From Granulosicoccus sp. (GTDB taxonomy: Bacteria > Pseudomonadota > Gammaproteobacteria > Granulosicoccales > Granulosicoccaceae): DNA of 64,000 bases. Every line of letters starts with the position of its first letter. Positions within the stretch are counted from its first letter, which is position 1. Shown in pieces: positions 53,927-62,300 of the stretch. The notes below the pieces were generated by a model, which worked only from the letters and a program-made list of their open reading frames with translations, was not told the origin of the DNA and did no database searches. The position numbers were made by a program, and so were the translations under genes. The stretch lies in NCBI GenBank assembly GCA_020627685.1, contig JAHDGK010000004.1, positions 57,567 through 121,566 on the forward strand, in the 5' to 3' direction.

Positions 53927-56920
53927 ATGGCCAGTAGCGACCACGTAGAGATCCAACGGCGCTTGCAATCTGAAATCGCTGGGGACGTCCACGGCGATAG
54001 GTTCACGCGTGGCCGTTACGCCACCGATGCGTCCATTTATCAAATGATGCCCGCTGGTGTCGTTATTCCCAAAACCATTGAAGATGTTCAAGCCAGTATT
54101 CAGATTGCCCGTGAATTTGGCCTACCAATCACACCTCGAGGTGGTGGAACATCACAATGTGGTCAAACGGTTAACCACGGATTAATTCTGGATAACTCCC
54201 GGTACCTGAACAAACTGATTAGCCTTGACGTTGAACAGCGACGGTGTGTCGTAGAGCCCGGCATTGTGCTCGATGATCTAAATCGTCAACTTAAACCCCA
54301 CGGGCTGTGGTATCCGGTTGATGTATCCACATCCTCAAGAGCCACCATAGGAGGCATGACCGCCAATAATTCCTGCGGACAACGCTCTATTTATTACGGC
54401 ACGATGCGTCATAACGTGCATTCTATCGATGCCATTCTGCCTAACGGCGATTTCATGCACTTTGGTGAACTTCCAGAATCAACTAACGCACTTGCCAACA
54501 ATCAGAAAACTCTAGTTAGCAACTTACTCAAACTGGGAACAGACGAAGCCGAAACCATAAAAGCTCGCTTTCCCACAGTGCTGCGACGAGTCGGCGGGTA
54601 TAACATCGATGCCCTGATTCCAAAAACCGAACAGCCATCTGAAAAACACAATTTATCGAATTTACTGGTCGGATCAGAGGGCACCCTTGCCTATTCAACC
54701 GCGATAGAACTACAACTCTGGCCCCTGCCGAATAATCGCGTATTAGGGGTTTGTCATTTCCCCAGTTTCTATCAAGCGATGGACGCCACTCAATACCTTG
54801 TCGAGTTAGGCCCCCACGCCATCGAGTTGGTCGACAACACCATGATTGCGCTTGCTCGGGACATCGATCTCTATAAGAAGTCGATAGCCGAATTCGTTAG
54901 AGGTGAACCGGCAGCTCTTCTTCTCGTTGAATTTGCCTATGAGACTGAGTCTGAAAACCTGCGCCATTTGCGCCTACTTCACGAGCGCATGGCAGATTTG
55001 GGTTTCACCTGGTCAGGGACGGGTGAGAACTGGGGCGGCGTCGTCGATGCCATCGATCCAGCTTTTCAAGCTCGCATTGCAAATGTGCGAAAGGCCGGTC
55101 TAAACATCATGATGTCAATGAAATCGGAAGGCAAACCGGTTTCATTCGTTGAAGACTGTGCTGTGGAACTACCCGATCTTGCGCAATTCACAGCAGAATT
55201 GACTGAAGTTTTTGAACGCCACGGCACGCCAGGCACTTGGTACGCACATGCGTCCGTTGGCTGCCTACACGTCCGTCCAGTGCTTAATTTAAAACTGGAA
55301 AAAGACGCCGACACGATGCGCGAAATTGCGGAACAAGCGTTTGATCTCGTGCTTAAGTACAAAGGCTCGCACTCTGGCGAGCATGGCGATGGTATTTCGC
55401 GTTCTGAGTTTCACACCAAGATGTTTGGCCGTCAAATGGTTCAATGCTTTGAACAGGTCAAACAACTGTTCGACCCGGATAATCTGTTCAATCCGGGAAA
55501 AATCGTTAACGCTCCTCGCATGAATGACCGTAGCCTTTTCCGTTACCAACCCGGCTACAAGATGATTGAAATTAAGCAGCAGCTCGATTGGTCAGCTTGG
55601 CCCGGTGCTAACGGTGGCCTGCAAGGTGCCATTGAGATGTGTAACAACAACGGTGCCTGTCGAAAGTTAAACGGAGGCTCCATGTGTCCTTCTTATCGAG
55701 TGACTGGCAACGAAAAAGACGTCACCAGAGGAAGAGCCAACACACTGCGCTTAGCTCTGTCAGGGCAATTAGGAGAGGATGCACTGACTTCACCGGACAT
55801 GCTGGATACGATGAAACTATGCGTTTCCTGTAAAGCCTGTAAAAGAGAGTGTCCTACAGGAGTTGATATGGCGAAGATGAAGCTAGAGGTGCAAGCCGCT
55901 TATGGCCGTAAACACGGGTTTTCACTTCGCGATAAAGTGGTTGCACATCTCCCCAGGTACGCTCCCTACTTCAGCAAAATGAGCGCACTGATTAATCTGC
56001 GCAATACGCAACCGTGGTTGGCCACATTGCTTGAAAAGACCCTAGGCTTTGCTGCACATCGGCAACTGCCTACGTGGAGTAATAACCCCTATAAAGAACA
56101 TCGACAAGCTAGCGGTCATGAACGTGAAGTGGTGCTACTTGCCGATACGTTCAACACCTGGTTCGAGCCTGCAGTGCTTCGCGATGCACGTACGGTGTTA
56201 CAAGCTGCCGGCTATGCGGTACACACCGCACAACTACCCGGTCAGAGAAAACTGTGTTGTGGCCGTAGCTATCTATCCACCGGCATGATTAACGAAGCTA
56301 AAGCGGAAGCTCAACGAATGATAGATGCGTTGCACCCCTGGGTGCTTAAGGGCGTGCCCGTCGTCGGCTTAGAACCCAGCTGTTTATTAACGCTAAGAGA
56401 TGAATACCCCGTTCTATTGCCCGGTGATGCATCCAAACTGCTTGCGAAACACGCCGTATTACTAGAAGAGCTTCTACTCAAAGACCATGAACTGAACCGC
56501 TTAAGTTGGACTCTGCATGCACCAGCACCACAAGCCCTGTTGCACGGACACTGTCATCAAAAAGCACTCGATGTATTTTCAACGGTCGAGCAAACCTTAG
56601 CCATGATTCCGGGTATGGATGTAAACACCATTGACTCAGCGTGCTGCGGAATGGCCGGCGCATTTGGTTATGACAAAGAGACAGCAGATATCTCGGTAAA
56701 AATGGCTGAGCGTGATCTACTGCCAGCTGTTAATACGGCCGACGAAGATACTTTAATAGTCGCGGACGGTACCTCATGCCGACATCAAATAAGTGATACG
56801 AGTAACCGGCAAGCACTGCACGTTGCACAGGTATTTGCGCTAGCGTTAAAACAACCGCAGCCGCAACCTGGCCCCAAAGAAACCTCGCCTGCTCGCACTA
56901 GCGAATCTATTTGTCCGTGA
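53927..56920 (+). CDS. Fused FAD- and Fe-S-binding 2-hydroxyacid dehydrogenase
   Basis: A 997-residue cytoplasmic or membrane-associated protein uniting GlcD-like and GlcF-like parts. The FAD part has TPRGGGTSQCGQTVNHG, RATIGGMTANNSCGQRS and HSGEHGDGISRSEFHTKMFG. The Fe-S part has CNNNGACRKLNGGSMCPSYR and CVSCKACKRECPTGVD. Two CCG domains end it (RKLCCGRSYLSTG and SACCGMAGAFGYD). Relatives oxidise D-lactate, D-2-hydroxyglutarate or similar acids; the substrate is not visible. Its neighbour across the promoter is a glyoxylate-using aminotransferase. Confidence 0.9.
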   Translation: MASSDHVEIQRRLQSEIAGDVHGDRFTRGRYATDASIYQMMPAGVVIPKTIEDVQASIQIAREFGLPITPRGGGTSQCGQTVNHGLILDNSRYLNKLISLDVEQRRCVVEPGIVLDDLNRQLKPHGLWYPVDVSTSSRATIGGMTANNSCGQRSIYYGTMRHNVHSIDAILPNGDFMHFGELPESTNALANNQKTLVSNLLKLGTDEAETIKARFPTVLRRVGGYNIDALIPKTEQPSEKHNLSNLLVGSEGTLAYSTAIELQLWPLPNNRVLGVCHFPSFYQAMDATQYLVELGPHAIELVDNTMIALARDIDLYKKSIAEFVRGEPAALLLVEFAYETESENLRHLRLLHERMADLGFTWSGTGENWGGVVDAIDPAFQARIANVRKAGLNIMMSMKSEGKPVSFVEDCAVELPDLAQFTAELTEVFERHGTPGTWYAHASVGCLHVRPVLNLKLEKDADTMREIAEQAFDLVLKYKGSHSGEHGDGISRSEFHTKMFGRQMVQCFEQVKQLFDPDNLFNPGKIVNAPRMNDRSLFRYQPGYKMIEIKQQLDWSAWPGANGGLQGAIEMCNNNGACRKLNGGSMCPSYRVTGNEKDVTRGRANTLRLALSGQLGEDALTSPDMLDTMKLCVSCKACKRECPTGVDMAKMKLEVQAAYGRKHGFSLRDKVVAHLPRYAPYFSKMSALINLRNTQPWLATLLEKTLGFAAHRQLPTWSNNPYKEHRQASGHEREVVLLADTFNTWFEPAVLRDARTVLQAAGYAVHTAQLPGQRKLCCGRSYLSTGMINEAKAEAQRMIDALHPWVLKGVPVVGLEPSCLLTLRDEYPVLLPGDASKLLAKHAVLLEELLLKDHELNRLSWTLHAPAPQALLHGHCHQKALDVFSTVEQTLAMIPGMDVNTIDSACCGMAGAFGYDKETADISVKMAERDLLPAVNTADEDTLIVADGTSCRHQISDTSNRQALHVAQVFALALKQPQPQPGPKETSPARTSESICP

Positions 56921-56941
56921 TAGGTTAGCCCGGCAATATCA

Positions 56942-57442
56942 ATGGACATTCTAAGGCGCGCAAGCTTTAGCCGCTGCGGACAGTACCGGTATCAACTTAG
57001 CCGACAATGGGAAAAAGGCGATGGACATTGTGTGTTCATCGGCCTGAACCCGAGTACCGCTGACGCTTATACCGACGACCCGACGATAAGACGATGTATG
57101 GACTTCACCCAACGCTGGGGTTATTCCCGGATGACAATGGTAAATTTGTTTGCCTTTAAAACCCCTCATCCGGCTCTACTGAAAAAAGCTGAGGATCCTG
57201 AAGGTTCAAATAACAGGCGTGTACTGAGGCGTCATTGTGCCTCAGCTAACCTAATCGTCGCTGCGTGGGGCGCTCATGGAACCTACGCTAATCAGGCACA
57301 GCGATTAGCCGGTGTTTGGGCCGATATCCCTGTGTATTGCTTCGGCTTAACCAAATCCGGACAGCCGTTACACCCGCTATATCAGCGCTCTGATGCGAAA
57401 CTAGTCCCATTTTCTACACGTAACCCGCCAACAAGGAGCTGA
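56942..57442 (+). CDS. DUF1643 family protein
   Basis: A 166-residue soluble protein. CVFIGLNPSTADAYTDDPTI, RRCMDFTQRWGYSRMTMVNL and the late IVAAWGAHGTYANQ are DUF1643 motifs. The fold recalls uracil-DNA-glycosylase-like nucleotide-binding proteins, but no activity is established. It follows the FAD/Fe-S gene by 21 bp and may share its transcript. Confidence 0.88.
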   Translation: MDILRRASFSRCGQYRYQLSRQWEKGDGHCVFIGLNPSTADAYTDDPTIRRCMDFTQRWGYSRMTMVNLFAFKTPHPALLKKAEDPEGSNNRRVLRRHCASANLIVAAWGAHGTYANQAQRLAGVWADIPVYCFGLTKSGQPLHPLYQRSDAKLVPFSTRNPPTRS

Positions 57443-57606
57443 CGCGTGTAGAGCATTTGTTCACACAAATAACGAGAAACAGCCCCTTCCCTTTAAACAG
57501 CCATCAAAGTATTCAGTTACTCCACTCTAAACTCCCCACATCTACAGCCGATTACCTCAAGAGGTCGACTGAATCTCCAAGCACAATGGTGATGTAGATA
57601 ACATTT

Positions 57607-58161
57607 GTGAGTAAACGAGCCACTAAAAAATCAGGAATTTTCGGCCTTTTCGGGCGTTCTGAACCTGAGCGTGAAGAGCGACTGCCTGGGCAGAAATTGC
57701 CTACGCCCAAGTTCGAGGCGCCGAAACAGCTGGATAAGCGCGCTATCAGTGGCGACCGGGTCGTGTGCGCCTGCAGTATGCAGTTGCCGAAAATCGATCC
57801 GTTTAATCAGCTCAAGATTCATAGAAAAGGTTATCTAATCTTCAACACGCGCGGCGGGGCATTCTATATCTCCCAGCAGTTCACTGAAGAGACGGTCACT
57901 CAGCTGTTCTTACCCGGCGAAACCGGCGTAATCAAAAATTTCAAGCTTCATCCTCGTGGTGGTAGTGAGATTTCCCTGGGTCAAGTTCACGCCCGCTTTT
58001 TGTATTTCACAGACACGCAGCCGCTTCCTGGCATGGTCCTAAGATTTGCGAATCTCTCAGAACAGCAGTTGGTATTGCTGAACAAGTTGACTGATGAATT
58101 GCCGAAAATAGGGCCCAGCGAAAAAGCATTTATTGCGAATGCGCTGAAGCGAAAGCGATAA
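57607..58161 (+). CDS. Hypothetical basic protein
   Basis: A 184-residue soluble protein starting at GTG, with a Lys/Arg-rich N-terminus (SKRATKKSGIFGLFG) and a basic C-terminus (IANALKRKR). The centre is beta-rich: GYLIFNTRGGAFYISQQF then LFLPGETGVIKNFKL and ISLGQVHARFLYFTD. This could be a PilZ-like or double-psi fold, but the PilZ signature is not clear. The 164-bp region before it holds nothing recognised. Confidence 0.55.
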   Translation: MSKRATKKSGIFGLFGRSEPEREERLPGQKLPTPKFEAPKQLDKRAISGDRVVCACSMQLPKIDPFNQLKIHRKGYLIFNTRGGAFYISQQFTEETVTQLFLPGETGVIKNFKLHPRGGSEISLGQVHARFLYFTDTQPLPGMVLRFANLSEQQLVLLNKLTDELPKIGPSEKAFIANALKRKR

Positions 58162-58317
58162 GCGAATAGCGCTTATCTAACCGTACCGGCCGCCTGCATC
58201 CAAGCGGCACGCACTATATCTCATACGCGGTTGCAATCTGCTCCCTAGCGCCTATAAGGATTGGTCCGATAGTTGAAAGTCGGAGGCCAAACGCTTCAAT
58301 TCATTAGTCGTAAACGC

Positions 58318-60426
58318 ATGCATCGCAATCGATTACTCGTCGTCTCATCACTACTCGCTACCACTCTGCTCGCTAGCGCCTGCGACAGCTCAAGTGGCTC
58401 TCTAATCAGTGGAGACATAAAAGATCTTCTTGATCCAAATGCGCAAACCGATACGACGAACGATACTACTGAGGACTCTTCCGATACGTCAGATTTGACT
58501 ACTGACAACAATGCTCGAGTCAGTAGCGATACCGATGTAGGTGGTACAAATACGCTAACGCCTATTGTTAATTCAGTCTCCTCAACCATCACGATACGCG
58601 GAGCCGATATCGTACTGTTGATTCAAGGATCAAACTTACCAGACAGCTTGCAGGTGAATCTCGACAATGATTCTAACGCCTGTCAGGTTTCTCAATTGCT
58701 GACAGCCAATTCAACCAGCAACCTGGCCAACACACTGGAAGCCGTATGCACAACCAGCGCAATCACTAACCGGCAAGTGTTTGTAAGAAGTGCAACCGGT
58801 ATTGAAATACAGGGCTCACCACTGAATTTTTCAGCGACCAACATCAGTGTTGATTCCAGTGGTACGAGCAATAGCTCTAGTACAACGAATACTACAGCCG
58901 ATACGCAGCCTTCTTCAAACGAGACGACTACCACGCCTACAAGCACGTCGTCCGCCAATCAAGACGATGAGCCTATTGCAGGCTTAAGTGAGTTAGCGCA
59001 AACGTTTATCAACGCACCAGATAATGTCAGTCTACTGGATGCAAGCGCCGGCATACGTCTTTCCTGGGATGCCGTTGCATCGGTTGAAGGCTACAACATT
59101 TATGTATCTCAGTCACCGGCGCCTCAACCGGGTGCTAGTGGAGTAACGAGCTACACATCCACACAGCCTGCTATCGAGATTACCGATGTGGAAGTCGGCG
59201 AAACATATTACTTAGCCGTGAGTGCATTTCTCAACAACAATGAGAGCCCGCGTAGCGCTGATCTAATGGTTCAGGTTACCGCCGCTAAACAATCAAAATA
59301 TGGCGCCTTGTTTGAAATTTCAGGGACCGGTAGTTCGCAGGCGGAAACAGGCATCTCGACAACAACGGCATCAATACGGTCTGTGGATCAAAGCGCTGAT
59401 GGCAGATACACCGTGTTCTTATCTCATTCGGACAATCTCGTCAATAAAACCCTGCGAGGCTTCGACCAGGTATTTTTGCATGACAAAGAAGACGACCAAA
59501 TTACGCTCATTTCACAATCGGTATCTGGAGAACCTGCCAACCGCCACGCATCAAACCCGCAAATTAGCGACGATGGTTCACTCGTGGTTTTTGTATCAGC
59601 GGCAAGTAACCTCGACCGCTCCGTTCTGACATCAGGCAGTGCAACGCAGGTATTTATGGCAAATACCCAAACCGCAGCCGTCAATTTAATATCTGGAAGT
59701 GCACTAAACAGAAACCGTGCAGCAAACGCCAACTCTTTTGCGCCAGTCATTGACGGTAATGGCACTAACGTTGTCTTTTCCTCCTATGCAGATGACTTAA
59801 CAGCCGGAAGTAAAACGCAAAGTTCTCATTTGTATCGCTTCGACTCGTCATCACGCAGTCTGACAAAACTGGCAACTCATAGAGATTCCGCACCCGCAGG
59901 TGCAACCGCCACGGTACAGGCCGATGCAATATCACCTGATGGAACTTACCTATTTTATCAACTCAATATACCCGGGACTTCACCCAGCCTTCATCGAATT
60001 GATCTTCTAGAGTCTGTACAAGAGACCTTAGCGTTTGACGAGACAATCAGCCTGGGCGGTGCCTATGTACACAGTATTTCCAACGATGCCGATACAGCCT
60101 TAGTCAGCTATGCCGATTCCAGCCGGACCGGTCTGTATTCAATGACCGACAAATCGTTAGTTAAATTAGCTGGCTCGGCGAATACTGTACCGAAAGGACT
60201 CAGTGGTGATGGATCAGTAGCAGTAATTTGGTCAGACGAAGACTTGCAACTTAATAATGCCATTACGCCTTCCGGTGACGGGAATCACTATATCGTGAAT
60301 ACTAAAACTGGCTACATTAAGGAATCTGAATTAGATATCCAGTCCATCAGCAACGATGGACTGGTGCTCTTGTACACCACGCAATCGGGTAGCGAAGCGA
60401 CACAACTGCAATCGATACAACATTAG
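58318..60426 (+). CDS. Exported lipoprotein with fibronectin-like and PD40-type repeat domains
   Basis: About 702 residues from the ATG giving MHRNRLLVVSSLLATTL; a TTG 45 bp upstream is in frame. The lipobox is LASAC. Residues about 25-90 and 180-230 are Ser/Thr/Asp/Asn-rich low-complexity linkers flanking a small IPT-like domain (NSVSSTITIRGADIVLLIQG). A fibronectin type III-like domain with LSWDAVASVEGYNIYVSQS follows. The C-terminal half repeats the TolB/PD40 blade pattern: SADGRYTVFLSHSDNLV, SDDGSLVVFVSAASNL, DGNGTNVVFSSYADDL. Surface attachment and protein or glycan binding are plausible; no enzyme motif is seen. Confidence 0.75.
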   Translation: MHRNRLLVVSSLLATTLLASACDSSSGSLISGDIKDLLDPNAQTDTTNDTTEDSSDTSDLTTDNNARVSSDTDVGGTNTLTPIVNSVSSTITIRGADIVLLIQGSNLPDSLQVNLDNDSNACQVSQLLTANSTSNLANTLEAVCTTSAITNRQVFVRSATGIEIQGSPLNFSATNISVDSSGTSNSSSTTNTTADTQPSSNETTTTPTSTSSANQDDEPIAGLSELAQTFINAPDNVSLLDASAGIRLSWDAVASVEGYNIYVSQSPAPQPGASGVTSYTSTQPAIEITDVEVGETYYLAVSAFLNNNESPRSADLMVQVTAAKQSKYGALFEISGTGSSQAETGISTTTASIRSVDQSADGRYTVFLSHSDNLVNKTLRGFDQVFLHDKEDDQITLISQSVSGEPANRHASNPQISDDGSLVVFVSAASNLDRSVLTSGSATQVFMANTQTAAVNLISGSALNRNRAANANSFAPVIDGNGTNVVFSSYADDLTAGSKTQSSHLYRFDSSSRSLTKLATHRDSAPAGATATVQADAISPDGTYLFYQLNIPGTSPSLHRIDLLESVQETLAFDETISLGGAYVHSISNDADTALVSYADSSRTGLYSMTDKSLVKLAGSANTVPKGLSGDGSVAVIWSDEDLQLNNAITPSGDGNHYIVNTKTGYIKESELDIQSISNDGLVLLYTTQSGSEATQLQSIQH

Positions 60427-60440
60427 TCAGTATATTAACG

Positions 60441-61316
60441 CTATTGAAGAACGGTTCCGACACGCGACCACTGACTCCCCTCATCGTTTTTCGAATACCA
60501 TATTTGTCGTACCTTACCAACGACATCGACAAGCGGCACGGTACCAAATTTTCGGGAGTCGTTACTAAAACCCCGGTTGTCCCCTAAGACAAAAACTTCA
60601 CCGTGCCCGACTTCCACCGTTAGGTTTTCGCCCTTTATGGCTGTATCTGTGATGTTCCAACGTTTATCAGCGTTTTGCTCGACGGTAGCATCTTGATAAG
60701 GCTTTACCAAGAGACGCTCTGAATTGACCGATACGTGCCCATTCTTGATGTCAACGGTATCACCCGGAAGTCCGATGATGCGTTTAACAAAATACTTTGT
60801 CCTATCGTTCGGGTAAACGAATATAACGACGTCTCCCCTTTGCACACTGTTAGAACAATTAGGGCAGTTGTATCTCATGTCCGTGAATATAAAATCACCT
60901 TTTTGCAAAGTCGGATTCATACTGTTTGTCGGTATGAAGAAAGACTGAACCTGATGTTGTCTAACGTAGTTAATAACCAGCGGCAGAACGACAAAGCAAA
61001 ACATCACCAATATCAGCGCATAGACCCCCGTGGATTGCCAGACCTTCGGCGTATATTCGTTGCGTTTTCTCGCCTGAACGTATGCGTCCACAATAGCGAA
61101 AATCCAGGTGATCAAGCCAACAGCATGGCCTATCAGAAACACCGGTAGCATTAGGCTAGTCGGTAAATATACAGCGAGTATGGCACCGGGCAACAGAAAA
61201 CCTGCAAAGGTTAAAAATACCCAGATTGCTCGATTAACCTGTCCGTTGTAAAGCTGTCCGAAGCCTGGCAAAACTAGCGACATTAGGGCTGCAAGCCAAG
61301 GAATTCGCCTAGACAT
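60441..61316 (-). CDS. lepB: Signal peptidase I with N-terminal membrane extension
   Basis: About 291 residues from the ATG giving MSRRIPWLAALMSL, preceded by AAGGAGA. The first 85 residues are a two-to-three-helix domain with LPGFGQLYNGQ, unlike E. coli LepB. The S26 part follows with PTNSMNPTL (catalytic Ser132) and KYFVKRIIGLPGD (catalytic Lys178). Between them is a CPNC pair (residues 151-154) that might bind metal. VFVLGDNRGFSNDSRKFG is the final box. It should cleave signal peptides at the outer face of the inner membrane. It lies 68 bp downstream of the small membrane protein gene. Confidence 0.9.
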   Translation of the reverse strand: MSRRIPWLAALMSLVLPGFGQLYNGQVNRAIWVFLTFAGFLLPGAILAVYLPTSLMLPVFLIGHAVGLITWIFAIVDAYVQARKRNEYTPKVWQSTGVYALILVMFCFVVLPLVINYVRQHQVQSFFIPTNSMNPTLQKGDFIFTDMRYNCPNCSNSVQRGDVVIFVYPNDRTKYFVKRIIGLPGDTVDIKNGHVSVNSERLLVKPYQDATVEQNADKRWNITDTAIKGENLTVEVGHGEVFVLGDNRGFSNDSRKFGTVPLVDVVGKVRQIWYSKNDEGSQWSRVGTVLQ

Positions 61317-61384
61317 ATCACTCTCCTTAAAAATTTTTATTGGACGTGCAAACAACGCACGAATACTTCACCGTCACCACGGGT

Positions 61385-61624
61385 TTAACCGGTAGCGGTG
61401 ACGAACCAGATACCAAAAAGAAAATATAACGATTGAGCCAGTCCATATACACCGCCTAAAGCCAATGCTAGCCATTGCAAGACATCAGACAATGAATGAT
61501 CAGGCTTTTGCTCAATCGCAACCTCTTGCTGAATGGATGTCATTACCGTCTTTGTAAACTCAGCCGGTACATCCAATTCTTTAAGCTTTAACAGTGCGTC
61601 TAATTCGTCGTCGTTATTGCTCAT
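61385..61624 (-). CDS. Small membrane protein, possible anti-sigma factor
   Basis: About 79 residues from the ATG that overlaps the sigma factor stop (ATGA). The acidic N-terminal half (SNNDDELDALLKLKELDVPA) is followed by one or two C-terminal helices (LALALGGVYGLAQSLYFLFG). A small protein encoded directly after an ECF sigma gene with cytoplasmic N-terminus and membrane anchor is the usual anti-sigma layout. The zinc-binding HxxxCxxC motif is absent. Confidence 0.6.
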   Translation of the reverse strand: MSNNDDELDALLKLKELDVPAEFTKTVMTSIQQEVAIEQKPDHSLSDVLQWLALALGGVYGLAQSLYFLFGIWFVTATG

Positions 61625-62163
61625 GTTAATAACTCCCACTGATTCTTAAGTCTTGCTCTTGCCCGGGATAATCGCGTTCGGTAAGTCGCCGTGGAACAAC
61701 CCACAATGGCAGCAGCTTCCTCATTCGTCAGCTGTTCGATGCCACTGAGTGCAATGGTTTCCTGATCTTCAGCACTCAAACGGGCTAGAGCCACATTCAA
61801 CCGCTGTTGAAGTTGTTCCATGTGAATAGCGTCTGATACGGCAGACGTATCGGGTGCATCCATAACTTGATCGGTGTGGGCGGTTTCCACAACCTTTTGA
61901 CGTTGTCGCATCGCATCAAACGCAACATTACGCGCAATCCTGAACAACCATGTTGAGTATTGTGCTTTGCGTTCATCAAACTGTGCGTTTGCTCGCCATG
62001 CCTTTAGGAATGTGTCCTGGGCCAGATCCTCTGCCGTTCGCAGGTCAAAACCTAAACGTCCCAGATAGGCAAACAACGGCCCTTTCAGCTTCTCTACACG
62101 GGCTTCAAACTCTTGCAATTTTGCATCAGTGTTTGAAGGCGAATTGGACGTTTGTTTATTCAT
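61621..62163 (-). CDS. ECF-type RNA polymerase sigma factor
   Basis: A 180-residue sigma-70 family factor with only regions 2 and 4. Region 2 has LRTAEDLAQDTFLKAWRA and STWLFRIARNVAFDAMRQ. Region 4 has LARLSAEDQETIALSGIE and NEEAAAIVGCSTATYRTRLS, an HTH. It is the first gene of a sigma / small membrane protein / lepB set on the minus strand. Confidence 0.92.
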   Translation of the reverse strand: MNKQTSNSPSNTDAKLQEFEARVEKLKGPLFAYLGRLGFDLRTAEDLAQDTFLKAWRANAQFDERKAQYSTWLFRIARNVAFDAMRQRQKVVETAHTDQVMDAPDTSAVSDAIHMEQLQQRLNVALARLSAEDQETIALSGIEQLTNEEAAAIVGCSTATYRTRLSRARARLKNQWELLT

Positions 62164-62300
62164 CTCACAGGGCTTCTACCGTGGATACGCCAATTCGTTA
62201 CACCTGAAGTGAAAATTGTTACAAAAAATCGAACTATTTGGCATACAGTTACACATAGCATGCGATGTAGCAAAGCTCTAACCCTTTTAAAACCATCACT

